A DNA stretch of 64,000 nt from Rhynchopus sp. YZ270_cl-10 (GCA_964035575.1 OZ037880.1:744001-808000); one strand, 5' to 3'. Shown: positions 19,966 to 30,814, numbered from the stretch's first letter. Numbers and translations: made by a program. The notes: generated from the letters alone by a model not told the origin.

Positions 19966-22784
19966 TTTTATTAAGTATTTGAAGCCTAAGTATGTGATCC
20001 TTTTGGGTGAGAAAAGGGTGGAGGTGGAGGAGGAACGGGATGAAAATGCATTTTGCAGCTTTTATATCTTTTTTTTGAAAGTCTTCGGGTGCGTCGCTTC
20101 TTTTCTCTTGATATTTTTTCCCCTAGGATTTTCCTTTTTTTTTTTGTGCAAAATCTCCACAGTCAAACATAAAAAAAACTTCGTGCGTCTTTAAAAAAAA
20201 CTTTTGGAGTTTCTTTTAAAAAAACCCCAGCAAAGGCTAACGGCGCGCGGGGAGGGGTATTTTATTTTGTATGTTTTATCGTGGTGTTTTTTTTCGGACC
20301 GTACAGTGCATAGGTATATGTGAGAGTCTCCCTCCCCTCCCCAACAGCACCAGATGATGATATTCTCCGCCCTTCATTGCCTTTTTTTTTCAGAAATATT
20401 CGTGCAACTTTACCAAGCTTTTTCCCAGATCGTGATCATGATCTGGTTTTCAGGAATTTTGGGAAAAAAAAAAAAAAAAAAAAAAAAGTGCTCGCACACG
20501 ATCTGCAGCTGTTCTACTCAATATTTTTTCAGATGAGTCACCACCACGGTTCGCACGGATCGCGATCCGTCAATTGCGGTACTTTTCCGGGAAAAACAAA
20601 AAAAAAAAAAGTGGGGTGCGCACGGGGGTCGCGCTACGCGCCTACCGACTACCGTAGATTTTTGACGATTTTGCTTGGGTTTCTCCTTACTAAAACCAGA
20701 GAATCTCATATTTCATAGTAAGGGTACTTCAGAGTGTTTTTGCACACACATGCGACCCCACCGTGGAGAGCAATCGGCTCGCACAATCAAAAGAAAGCAG
20801 AGAAAAGGGAAAAAGAAAAAAGACAAAAGTTGGGTACCGTGCGCCTGCGGCGCTACTGTGTTCCCACTCAAAACACCACAATTTCATCTGAAGTTGGGTT
20901 TTCAAACCTGAAAACCCAACTTCATTCCTGAAAATGACCCTTGTTTACGAGTATGGGTTCATATTTTGCAAAAATTTAAGTCAATAAAATTTTGTCCATT
21001 TTTCCAAAATGACCCCATCACTTTCTGCAATCGCACCGAATCGGACGATGCGATCGACAAAAACGCCCAAAAACGCACCCCATACCCCTTTTTTTTTTCG
21101 TGATCTGGACCCCAAAATTTTGGTCAAAATCACGTGATCTGGGAACATGCTTGAACTTTACACTCCTTTTTTTTTACATTATTTTTGATAAAATCCGAAA
21201 GCGGTCAGCCACGCTTGCAGCCGTCACCTCTCCCTATATCCGTCTTGACATTTTTTTTCCCCCCCGGTTTGAAGGCTCTGCTCAATCTGCTGTGACATAA
21301 TTGAGTGATACCAGGCGGGGTTCATGAGAATTACATTTTTAAAAAAGCCAAAACACACATTTTGCATTTCTTTATTTCATGCCCAAAGGTGGATAGGAGA
21401 GGACCCCCTTTTGGGGCGGGGGTGCATCCCCTGTCCACAAATGCAAGATTTAAAACAGATGTGTGTCTAATGAACTGATCTCTGAGGGTTCGGCTAACGA
21501 AAGAGCAGAAAATAAATTTTTTTTTGTTGAAAACTTGATTGTATTCGTGCAAGAGAGGGGGTTTGAAAATACCAAAAGGCGCCAAACAAAAAAAATAAAA
21601 TAAAATAACAAAGACTGAACGTGGAGAGCTTCCTTGTTGCCGCCCCAGTTCAACACACACACGGGAACAACAAAACTGTTTTTGAGAAGAAAGAATAACC
21701 AAAAAGTGGGTGCACGCAAGACCGCGTAAAATAACTCAAAAAGCTCATTTTTTTTTTTTTTGCTTTCTGACATGTGAATAAACACATGAAATACAAACAC
21801 ACCCAACCTCCTTGAAGGATGCAAAAGGGGTGAAAAATCGGGGGGGAAGCGAACAAAAAAAAAAAAAAAAAAAAGAATCCATACATTTTGAAACTACAAT
21901 TGAATAGACAACAAAACCTGAGATTCGAAGGGTCTAACGACACCCCTCCAACGAACATTCCACACAGAATTATTTTCACAAAAATACACGCGAAAAAAAA
22001 AAAGAAAAATGATAAGTCTTCCTTCAGGGATGGTAATCGCTCCCCGAATCCCAGATGCCGCCTCTACACTTTTTTTTTCCCCACTTTGGGTTGCACCCCA
22101 TTACTCACCTCCGTGGGTACACTGGTTTTTTAAGTCAATAAAATTGACACCCCCCTGGGTCACGAAGGGTTAATAGATAGGAACATGGTTTATCAAAGGA
22201 TCGTAGTACGAAATGAAGTTTTCCAGCCGATCTGGTAATTTTTCATAATTTTCGTAGGTCAGATCTTAGGTAAACCATGTAAGAAGTGTATTATTCAGAG
22301 GTAAAAACAAAAAAACAACAACAAAAAAAAACAAAAATTCGGCTCTTTTTTTGTTTATGCCTTTGGCAATATCTTGACAAAACGCGAGAGGTGTACCCTC
22401 TTTTGCAAAACAAAAAAGGGAAAAAAAAAAGTTTGTTTTTTTCTATTGAGTGTTTGTATACAGATTTAAAGCTACCAGAGCTTTATAGAATATTCCCCCG
22501 TCATCTGCCCCTGCACAATGGCAGACGGAAGAGAGGAGGATATGGCAGAAAAAGGTTTAAAAAAAAACTATTTTCTGCGTGCGAAAACGCTACTTTTTTT
22601 GATTTGAAATGTGTTCTCTCCCCCCCTTCCCCCCTTTTTTTTTCTAACGAAAAACGTCAAGGCGATATCAGCTTTTTTATCTTTTCGCAAAATAAAATGA
22701 AAAAAAAAAAGAATCTTACCCACTGGCCGCATGGAGCTGACCTCGCTTCAACCTCGCCGGGAAAAAAAGAAAAAAATAAAATCT

Positions 22785-22820
22785 TGTAAGATGAACCTAA
22801 GCCTCTCGTGCTTAGTCACC
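22785..22820 (+). repeat. Hairpin repeat family A, copy 7
   Basis: TTGTAAGATGAACCTAAGCC, then TCTCGTGCTTAGTCACC. Consensus stem and loop. Confidence 0.85.
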
Positions 22821-23558
22821 AAAAAAAAAAAAAATGTATAAACTTGACAAAATGAATGGGCCCCGCCGCACCATATTCACTTAAAGAAAAACCTCGCGCA
22901 CTTCACTGTAGAATTCAAGAGGTGCAAAAAAAAAAAATATATGGAACCAGGAAAAGAAGAAAAAAAATCCCCAGTGAAGCAGTGTGTGATCTTCATTAAC
23001 CTTCTTTGAAAAAGGCATCTAGGGGATGAAGTGTCCTTGCTTTTTAGCAGTGATTAAAAGATATAGGAAGTGGGATGTGATCACCTGATATTTTGCCTGG
23101 AGTTTTTTGGGGGGGGGGTTTTAAATACAACCATGACTCCATCACATACCACCAAATTTCAGACAAAAAAAAAATCAGGTGAGGATGTGCTCCGAACAAA
23201 GAGAACCATAAACGGAAACCCTTTGATAAAATTTTTAAAAATAACTACTGAACCAGAAGAGGGTTGAACTATATGTGTGTGCACAGCCCCTCAATACAAG
23301 GTTCGGGGGGGGGGAAATGTGGGCACAAAAAGGTGAAGTTGACAGGCCTAACGACTCTGGGACGGCAGGCACTGGAACTCCAAAAAAAAGGGAGATGAGG
23401 GGAAATTGAAAAAGTCATGGAGGGTCGGGCTCAGATTTGCAGGCCTTGCTTTTTTTCTTTTTTTTTTTTCTCTTCTTCTTTTGTTGAATGGTTCTTTATG
23501 CCGACAAAGGCTTTCTGCTTGACGCAACTCTTTCCCCCCTTCCCCTCCTTTCCGCCCT

Positions 23559-23616
23559 TTTTGAAAACTTGGTTGTATTAGTGTGGACACCCGAGGATGA
23601 ACTCCACTATTTTTTT
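23559..23616 (+). repeat. Hairpin repeat family T, copy 1
   Basis: GAAAACTTGGTTGTATTAGT, then GTGGACACCCGAGGATGAAC and CTCCACTA followed by T7. TAGTG can pair with CACTA. A run of T directly after the hairpin resembles the end of a Pol III transcript. Confidence 0.6.
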
Positions 23617-23820
23617 GTTTGGTATAGTTTAGCTTCCCGTGCAGAGTCTGCACTCTCCTTCCAATGACCCATGGTGGAATAATCTTTGTAATTTTTGAGA
23701 ATTTCTAAAAAAAAAGGAACACCGAAGCGAGAAGAAAAAAAGTAGGGATGAGGGGTACTGTTGGGAAAGGTACGTCAGGACTGCATATATTTTTGGTACA
23801 AAACAAAAACAATAGTATAT

Positions 23821-23967
23821 TTTTTCTGGAAATATAGTACTCATATTTCCTGAGGTACCCCCAATGCTGCTGAGGGATACGATTTCCCGAGCCGAAGGCG
23901 AGGGAAATCGTCGACCGAAGCAGCATTGGGGGTACCGAAGGAAATATGGTGCTATATTTCCAGAAAA
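23821..23967. repeat. 147-base imperfect palindrome
   Basis: The left arm TTTCTGGAAATATAG...CATATTTCC...GGTACCCCCAATGCTGCT...GATTTCCC is matched in reverse by GGGAAATC...AGCAGCATTGGGGGTACC...GGAAATATG...CTATATTTCCAGAAA. The centre is CGAGCCGAAGGCG. This would extrude as a long cruciform or fold as a hairpin. It abuts the element starting at 23979. Confidence 0.85.
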
Positions 23968-23978
23968 TTCATATTTTC

Positions 23979-24673
23979 ATTTTCGGTAATATTGTCCCGA
24001 CGCACAAATCCGCTCGTATTCTGTGTGTCAAAAAACCCCTGTTATGGTTCAGTTGTATCTTGTGTGTCAAAATGTGTATGTTGGTGTGCTGGAAGGAGAG
24101 GGGTTCAGATTCATTTATATGATGATATTTACCGACGTGGGGGATGGGGGTAGCTGGAACACTTTGTCACTTTGGGACGTTGATCGTTATGTGGATGTAG
24201 GGTGTTTTTCAGGGGTATGTTAACCACGTGTGTGTCTTAGGGACCAAATTTTTCAGTAACGTGAACCAATCGGGTCGCAATGGTTCCTGGGGGCCCGGAG
24301 GGCCCCCATGCAGGAAAAATTTTCACCAAGCCTGGGCAATGCTGGGCCCATATGGGGTTCCTATACATGTGTTTTCACGTGTTTTTGAGCACTTTTCAGG
24401 ATTTTCGAAAAATTTTGCAACACCAAAATCGAAAATTTCGGTCGATTTTTCACTCTGCGACATGGTCAAAAAAAATTTTTTTTTGGCCGAAAAAATTATA
24501 ATATTTCTATTTCGGATTTTACCCACGATTTGTGTACATTCTAATATTTCTGTGCCAAATATTATAATATTACCCGGTACATGCAAAATTGGCTGTAAAG
24601 TAGCCGAAAATATAGAACCCATATTTCCAACGTCGCTGTAGGATTTGTGCAGAGGGACAATATTTCCGAAAAT
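23979..24673. mobile_element. Short TIR element (MITE-like), non-coding
   Basis: 33-bp terminal inverted repeats at 23979-24011 and 24641-24673: ATTTTCGG.AATATTGTCCC then GCACAAATCC, with four mismatches. The 695-bp body has no transposase frame. It contains a strong GGGGGCCC, GGA, GGGCCCCC hairpin near 24290-24310 and AT-rich TATAATATT words. No clear target site duplication is visible, so its transposon superfamily is not assigned. Confidence 0.65.
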
Positions 24674-24760
24674 AAAAATAAATAAAAAACGGGGGAGAAA
24701 AAAAAACAAGGCGCGGTCTGCTCCTCTTCAGCAACACATTGTTGACCCTCCCCTCCTGGT

Positions 24761-24818
24761 TATTTTTGTTGTATTGACAGTCACCCTATACGGAGAGGGG
24801 TTCTGTACACAAAGTCGC
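24761..24818 (+). repeat. Dispersed repeat family C, copy 2
   Basis: TTTTTGTTGTATTGACAGTC, ACCCTATACGGAGAGG and GGTTCTGTACACAAAGTCGC. The most complete copy of the family. Confidence 0.6.
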
Positions 24819-25081
24819 GAAGGCTAATGAAATTAAAGGTATAGATGCAGATCATCCTCAAAAAAAAATTATTTTTTGAACAGTTTTTTCCCCCCCTTTT
24901 CGGTGTATCGGGTTTCTCAACTAATCTATGCCTCACCGTCCAGCTCGTTGAAGGTGATGCGTCTGTTCTCAAATGCCAGCTGGTGACTGTGTTTTTATAT
25001 AAAAATGGTAATTATTTGCTTTGATGACATTGATTGATTTTATATAATCACCTACAGAAGTAGGATTCTACAAGCTTTTCT

Positions 25082-27217
25082 TTATTTTTTTTGGAAAAAA
25101 AATGTTGGGAAAGTGTAGTTGCCGTTTGTGCAAGCTCTACTGTTTTTTTTTTTTTTTTTGCAAAAGCGCTCAGGTATACAATGTTGTAGAGAAAGGGGTG
25201 GGGTAAAAAGTCTTTGAATTTGTACTAAGATAACCACGCTTTCGCGGTATTTGTTGATATCATCCTTAGTATCTTTGCACACAACATTTTCACCGTTTTT
25301 GTATAAAAAAACATAAACATACGTGTGGTGGCGCCAGATGGACCTTCTGTGTGAAACAGAGAGCACAGTGGTGCCCAGCTCCTTGACCTTCTCGTAGAGA
25401 CCGGACTCGTCGTCGACGTGGATCTGGCTGGTGCATTCGTCGAGAATGGCGAAGGTGGGCTTGTGGTAGAACACACGCGACAGACCAATCTTCTGCCTCT
25501 CACCTCCCGAGAGCACGTCCTTCCACTCCTTGACGCTGTCAAGCCCGTTCTTCTCCCTGTCAAGCACGTGCTTGCACTTTGCCCAGACAAGGATCTCCGT
25601 GAGCTCCGCATCAGTGAGCGAGCTTTGCACATCCGGGTACATGATCTGGTCCCTGAGCGTTCCCTGCACCAGGTACGCCCTCTGTGGGAGGAAGAAGATG
25701 TCCCTGCTCTTTGGGGGTCTGTGCAGCTTTCCGCCGAACACAGGCCAGAGCCCTGCAAGGACACGGAAGAGCGAGGACTTGCCGCAGCCGTTCGGGCCTG
25801 TAATCAGACAGTGCTGACCACGGTTCACGCTGAAGGAGACAGGCTCGACAAGGGTCTCACCGTTGGGCGCAACGATGGGCACATCTTCGAAGACGATGGC
25901 GGTGGGGCTGTCGATGATCTCGCCCTTGTATGCGAGGAGGGGCGACTCTGCGACGACACAGTCCTCCTGGTCCACCTGCTTGTGCCTGATCACACCGTTG
26001 CCGACGTCGGTCAGCACGCGGTGCAGCTTGGCAAGCCTCTCGGACCTGCCGGTGAGGTGCGCGACCTCCTTGAAGGACTCCATGAGACGCTCGAGCGAGT
26101 CTGCGGAGTTGGTCATGAGCTTGCGGTTGGTGATGAGGATCTCTGTGGCCTCCCCACCCTTGAGGGAGCCCCCTCCGAGGAGCACTGGGGCTGCGCACAC
26201 AGTCATGCCGACGATGGACCAGACGTACTTCATGAAGTAGCCCTCCCCAATGTTGTACAGGAACGACTTGTCGATGAGGTAACTCTGTGCCTTGGAGAGC
26301 TGCCCAAAGGCACCCTCCAGGCGGAGACGCTCTGCGGCAGAGCCTCTGTGGAAGGCGACCTCCTCTGCGTCGGTGACGAGGCGGGTGTGCTTGGCACGCC
26401 AGAGGCCGTCCTTGTCGGAGATCGTCGCAGTCAGCTTGCCGAAGGGCGGGCGCACTGCGGAGAGGAACTTCGCAGTCAGGACAGTCGTGAGCGATGCAGC
26501 AGACACGGCGGCAGAGCCCACAGAGCGCCACAGATCGACCGTGAACAGCACGCAGTCGAACACAGGCTTCGCAATCTGCGAGATCAAATCCGCCAAATGC
26601 GAGCTGAACTTCTCGACATCATCTGCAATCATTTGGTCTGGGTTCACCACACGGTCGTCCACGTTGCTCACCTTGTAGTAGACCTCGTTCTTCAGGTACA
26701 ACTCATAGAAGTGACGAACAAGCTTCACACGGAACGCAAAAGCAAGCTTCGACTGCAGATATTTGATTCCTGCGTTGCAGATGGCGGCAGGGATTCCGGT
26801 CAGAAGCCAGATGAGGGAGAGACGGGAAAACTTCTTGAATTTGAGCTCCACAAGGGATTTGATCACTTTTCCGTCAAGATGCGCGACTGTGATGGTGAGG
26901 AGGGTACGGGCACCGAGAACAAGAATAAAGGCGGCAAGGAGCATCGTCTCCTTGCAGATGGCTTTGGGGACAAGGATCTTGATGAGGAGCCAGAAGTCAG
27001 CTGTTGCATCTGTGTCGATCTTGCCGTCCCTACGACGCTTCTTTGCAGGCCCGTTCACGACATAGAACAAAACCGAAAAAAATGCGATAATTCCCATGCC
27101 GAAGAACTTCTGTCCCCGAGAAGCAGCCTCACCCTTCTTTGCTGGAGCCATTAACCTCAGCAGAGTGGCCTGCCATGACTCACCACCCGCCGCGGCGGTA
27201 GTTGCTACGGCGCTCAT
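25082..27217 (-). CDS. Peroxisomal-type ABCD half transporter
   Basis: A half-size ABC transporter of subfamily D, which imports very-long-chain acyl-CoA or related substrates into peroxisomes. From the Met at 27217 it has up to 711 aa. The N-terminal half holds about six hydrophobic helices, with the ABC_membrane_2 type of fold. The nucleotide-binding domain has Walker A GPNGCGKSS (~residue 475), signature LSGGERQK (~570), Walker B FAILDE (~591) and a switch His in SVSHRRSIW (~623). SIW after the His is typical of subfamily D. Odd point: codon use becomes AT-rich after 25323, exactly where a GTATGT donor lies, so the last ~80 residues may be intron read-through and the true C-terminus may differ. 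A family G repeat overlaps this doubtful tail at 25103-25145. Confidence 0.9.
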   Translation of the reverse strand: MSAVATTAAAGGESWQATLLRLMAPAKKGEAASRGQKFFGMGIIAFFSVLFYVVNGPAKKRRRDGKIDTDATADFWLLIKILVPKAICKETMLLAAFILVLGARTLLTITVAHLDGKVIKSLVELKFKKFSRLSLIWLLTGIPAAICNAGIKYLQSKLAFAFRVKLVRHFYELYLKNEVYYKVSNVDDRVVNPDQMIADDVEKFSSHLADLISQIAKPVFDCVLFTVDLWRSVGSAAVSAASLTTVLTAKFLSAVRPPFGKLTATISDKDGLWRAKHTRLVTDAEEVAFHRGSAAERLRLEGAFGQLSKAQSYLIDKSFLYNIGEGYFMKYVWSIVGMTVCAAPVLLGGGSLKGGEATEILITNRKLMTNSADSLERLMESFKEVAHLTGRSERLAKLHRVLTDVGNGVIRHKQVDQEDCVVAESPLLAYKGEIIDSPTAIVFEDVPIVAPNGETLVEPVSFSVNRGQHCLITGPNGCGKSSLFRVLAGLWPVFGGKLHRPPKSRDIFFLPQRAYLVQGTLRDQIMYPDVQSSLTDAELTEILVWAKCKHVLDREKNGLDSVKEWKDVLSGGERQKIGLSRVFYHKPTFAILDECTSQIHVDDESGLYEKVKELGTTVLSVSHRRSIWRHHTYVYVFLYKNGENVVCKDTKDDINKYRESVVILVQIQRLFTPPLSLQHCIPERFCKKKKKNSRACTNGNYTFPTFFFQKK
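25103..25145 (+). repeat. Hairpin repeat family G, copy 3
   Basis: GTTGGGAAAGTGTAGTTGCC then TTTGTGCAAGCTCTAC and a T run. The outer pair is GTAG with CTAC here, in place of GGAG with CTCC in other copies. It lies in the doubtful 3' end of the ABCD reading frame. Confidence 0.55.
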
Positions 27218-28543
27218 TGTGCTTGAAAAAAGAAAAAAAAAACCTTTGATACCACCCCGATCCCCAAATTTTCTTTCTGTAAGATTTTGAAAAGACGTTT
27301 TGGAGGAGGTGAATTTAAGAGTAAAAAGAATCATTATTTTTTTTTTGCAAGGAACTTTTCAGATAACCACAATGGGGCAGGGGGGGGAAAAAATAGGGGG
27401 AAAAAAAACCACTGGACGAAGGGGGGGGAAAAAAGAAGAAAAAAAGAAAAAGAAATTTGTCCTGGGGAGGTGGGCTTTGTGAGGAATCCGACCCCTGTAT
27501 CCCCCCTCCCCCTTGCCATTCTTTTATGATATCGTTCGGTGCGTGTGACTATGTCTCCCGAAAAAAAAAAAAAAAAAAAGGAAATTTAAAAAACGGAGAT
27601 GACAAATAGTATACCCCAGATCCCATATCCCCCTTTTCCCTTTCCTTCTAGTTCCTTGTTTAAAAAAAAAAAAAAATAAGGGTGAGTTGGGGGAGGTGTG
27701 GTTTTGCTTTTTTTTTCCGCCCGAATATTCAAAACAATACAAATAAAGCAATTTTTCAACAACAAAAATATAAAAAAAATGTTAACCCCCACACTCCTGG
27801 ATTAGTGTAGGGAAAAAAAAAGGAGGGGGGGAAAAACCAACAAACAAATAACATTTATATCGAGATATGATTTGACCAAATTTTTTTAAAGGGGAAGTTT
27901 TTGAGGGCAATAATATTATACAAATATCAAGAGAGAGAAAGAAAAAAAAAGCCTGGGAGACACAAGCGCGGGGGCGTATAGGGGTAATTACTTACTAGAA
28001 TACTTAAGTACTCTGCACTAATTTCGGCCGTGTGTGTGTGTGTGGGGGGGGATATTTTTCTGCCCCTCCTTTCCCCTCTCCTCATTTTCCTTCAAGATGA
28101 TTAAGACATACTCAAAGAAAATTAGGGGAGAGGGGGGGGTTAGGAGGGGTAAACGCGGTTGTAACCGACCCTTTTCTTTTGTTGTTCCGACTTTTTAAAA
28201 AAAAATTGTTGGAGTGCAGTTGCATCCTTGCTACATTGTGCAAATCTCCACTTTTTTTTTGATGTTTTTGGTCTTACTTCGTGTTGTTTTTTTGTCTCTT
28301 TTCTCTCGCTTTTAGGTCCAGCCCGGTTGTAGAAGAAAGTCTTCATTTAATTGTAACTGTAACCTCACAAAACAAGCCCTACTCCCTTTCCCCTTTAAAA
28401 GGAGCTGCTTTTTTCAGCTTCTTTTGATTGTGTTTTGCATTGTTCTCTTTTTTTTTTTACCACAGCCGTTTATGTTCTTGCTTTTGTTTTTGTAGCATCT
28501 TGCAACACCAAATATATTGAAAAAAACTCCCATGACCCAATGT
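27218..28543. other. AT-rich intergenic region
   Basis: Long A, T and G runs, no biased frame. A family G hairpin lies at 28205-28252. A (GT)n tract lies near 28032-28042. Confidence 0.6.
28205..28252 (+). repeat. Hairpin repeat family G, copy 4
   Basis: TTGTTGGAGTGCAGTTGCAT and ATTGTGCAAATCTCCAC followed by T9. GGAG pairs with CTCC, TTGCA with TGCAA. Confidence 0.65.
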
Positions 28544-29705
28544 CTATTCAACGGCAGAAACAGGGTACCAGTGGTTTCCAGATCCGTCCAGTTCCCAGTT
28601 TTCCTGTGTGATGGAGATGAAGAAGGAGAAGTTGAAAAGTGCAAATGCCTCACCGTACACCTGGTGGACGCAGGCATTTGGTTCTCCCACGGGTTATCGA
28701 ACCCCAGAGAGCACTTCATTGGCATGCGGTTACCACGTACCAAGGAGGTTGTATGGAGGTACAAAGAAAGGGTTTATAATATGACCCCAAGCCCTGTGCT
28801 TGGCACCTCGGTCATAATTTATTGGGGGGGGGAAAGTAGAAAGTGTAAAAAGCAATACCAGGTAGTTCTTGCTGCGGAAGTACTCGTAGGCCCCGGGGAT
28901 GTTCTCCTTCACTGGCTGGTATCTCGGGAGGAAGGAACGGCGGCACTTCACACCCCATTTCCTCACGGCGTCGTAGTGTCCAAGCTCGTACAACTGTGGT
29001 TCGTGGATTATGTTTTTTTTGGGGGGGGTTTATGTTTTACAGCATGCAAAGTTCAAAGTGCAAAACGCTGCACCGTTCATGGGACACAGACATTGGTTCT
29101 CCACGGCCGACTTTGAAAGGTTTATACGATGACCCTAAGCCTCTCGTGCTTAGTCACCTTTGATCACATTCGTTATCGCGCAGCAGCGCTGGTTTCTACA
29201 AAAGAATATCCCTTCCACATACCTCCTCGTGCAGTCCTGCCAGCGACATGTAGGCGTCGCTTCTGTAGTACCAGTTGGCCTTCTGGCAGGTGGGGTGGTC
29301 CTCACCGAGCTGTCCAACGCAGTGGTGCCACTGCTCGTGGCGATGGTCTGCCTGGGGCTTCATGTTGTATCCGTAGACATAACTGCCAACACGGTAGTCA
29401 GAGAACATAGGTCCACTCATCGGCCGCGGTTGTGCCATGTCCGACGACATCACACGGTGCTTCATCTGGGAGATGTTGTCACGCTTGAACCCAAGCTTCT
29501 GCTCCTCATCCGCCTGCAGCTCCGAGCGCTTCTCATAGAGCTGGAGCGCCACCTCATCGGCACCCTCTGGGTCCTCTCCCCCGAACCACTTACCCTCAAA
29601 CTTCGATGGCTGCGGCTCACCAGTGGGGCGGAGCAGCCCGAAGAGCTTCAAAAGGTTAAAAGGCTTGGCGTGGCCGTATTCGACGGTCCCTCTCAAGTCA
29701 CCCAT
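28544..29705 (-). CDS. Three-exon 225-aa protein, possibly mitochondrial
   Basis: Exons 29223-29705, 28859-28993 and 28544-28603 join in frame: LHEE to LYELGHYDAVRKWG, then RSKNYL to ENWELDGSGNHWYPVSAVE and a stop. Donors are GTATGT and GTATTG, acceptors CCACAG and CACACAG. The protein has no membrane segment and is rich in Tyr, Trp and His. It has a twin-Cys segment WHHCVGQLGEDHPTCQKANW (CX10C), reminiscent of small accessory subunits of respiratory complexes, though no family is certain. Both introns (229 and 255 bp) are much longer than most introns here because they contain copies of the dispersed B and A repeat modules. The third exon is only 60 bases but its end is well supported by codon use. 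Confidence 0.78.
28632..28735 (+). repeat. Family B repeat module inside intron 2
   Basis: AAAAGTGCAAATGCCTCACC, ACCTGGTGGACGCAGGCATT and CACGGGTTATCGAACCCCAG. On the minus strand the last part reads GGGGTTCGATAACCC, close to a Pol III B box. It is followed by hairpin A copy 8. Confidence 0.65.
28771..28820 (+). repeat. Hairpin repeat family A, copy 8 (intronic, covarying)
   Basis: TTTATAATATGACC, CCAAGC, loop CCTGT, GCTTGG, CACCTC, GGTCATAATTTA. The inner stem CTAAGC/GCTTAG has become CCAAGC/GCTTGG, a paired change, and TATGACC pairs with GGTCATA outside it. Confidence 0.8.
29052..29160 (+). repeat. Composite B plus A repeat inside intron 1, hairpin copy 9
   Basis: AAAGTGCAAAACGCTGCACC, GGGACACAGACATTGGTTCT, then TTTATACGATGACCCTAAGC, CTCTCGT, GCTTAGTCACC. 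The module order is as in intron 2. The repeat is antisense to the gene. Confidence 0.75.
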
Positions 29706-30376
29706 TGTGCCTTAGTGTCGACTGTGGGGTGTGGAGTGTGGAGGGGGATGAAGGAGGAGATGGAATCGAAGTTAGCAGGAAGAAACGCAAGACGAATGTG
29801 CCTCGCGTACACACACCCAAAAAGAATAAAGGAAAATGAATAAAATGCCCCAAATGCAGTTCACCTTGATTCCCAATAGCTATCGTACGGAAAAAGTTTG
29901 CAAGATGAGACGAGTTTGCTGGTTCACAACCATTTTATTCCTCCTAAAAAAAGACACTGCGCGGAGTTGCACAAAATGGGGTTGGAGAGAGAGAGAGAGA
30001 GAGTGAGAGTTGGGGTTGAATTCTTTTTTTGGTTGTCTTGAAGGGGGGAGAAGGGAATAGGAGGTGAGTGTGCTCTTGGTTTTATTGGCGCCCAACTTTT
30101 TTTTTGCTCCTGTTTTTGGTCAAAAAGGCTGTAAACGGAGCAGCAGTAGCTTTCCTCAGGGCCCTCCCACAAGAGCGTATTTTTTTTTTGGGGGGGGGGT
30201 CGTTTTCATCATTTTTTAAAAAGGCAATATTTGCCTTTTTGAATGAACAGTATATTTTGGTACATTGTTGGTGCATGTAATGGTGCACGTAAAGATCCAC
30301 TGCCTTTTGAATTCAAGGTTTCCGCCATCCACCTTATCATGTAAGGATTGCTCCCCTGAGATCAGTGATCAAAGAG

Positions 30377-30412
30377 CCTAACACTCCACGGGTTATCGAA
30401 CCCTGGAGTGTC
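30377..30412 (+). repeat. Hairpin with GGGTT-ATCG-AACCC core
   Basis: ACACTCCA, GGGTT, ATCG, AACCC, TGGAGTGT: a nearly perfect 13-bp stem. The same core is in the B module at 28692 and at 30492. In the other two copies the flanking arms do not match, so only the core is shared. Confidence 0.65.
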
Positions 30413-30436
30413 AGTTCCTGCGAGGTGAAAGAAAAA

Positions 30437-30515
30437 AAAAGTTGCAAGTGCATTCATCGGCGGACGCCAGGCATTGCTTCTCCGCAGGGTTATCGAACCC
30501 CAGAAGGTTATTTCA
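30437..30515 (+). repeat. Family B repeat module, copy in intergenic DNA
   Basis: GTTGCAAGTGCATTCATCGG, CGGACGCCAGGCATTGCTTC and GCAGGGTTATCGAACCCCAG match the module at 28632. Confidence 0.6.
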
Positions 30516-30814
30516 TATACATTCTTTTCTAAGCGAAAAGAAGGCATAGAGGGAAGGGGGGGAAAATATGTCAAAGAAAAAAAAATCTGGCATGTTGGTT
30601 AGTATTACTTTCCCTCATTGTCTTAATATTTTTTTTTGTTTCCAAATTCTAGCATGTGTGTTACCCATCCCACCCCCGTTTCTCCGCTCACTTTGAGTTA
30701 GAAAAAGAAGAAGAAAATCGCGAGAGAAATTTAACAGTATTTGGTGAACACGCTTGGTGACCCAATATCAAAATCTAAAAAAGTTAAATACGAACACAAA
30801 AACTTCTTTTATGA

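Larger units (their letters stand above)
19966..25081. other. Repeat-rich intergenic region, 5.1 kb
   Basis: No supportable gene. From 20300 to 21300 the DNA is mixed, with GGTACCGTGCGCCTGCGGCG at 20828 that matches 18800. It also contains family A hairpin copy 7 (22785), a family T hairpin (23559), a 147-base palindrome (23821-23967), a 695-bp element with terminal inverted repeats (23979-24673) and a family C copy (24761). All remaining frames are homopolymer-driven. Confidence 0.55.

Noticed and set aside
28517-29116. A 199-codon plus-strand frame over the three-exon gene
   Set aside because: It spans both introns and repeat modules. The minus-strand exons join in frame with coding bias.
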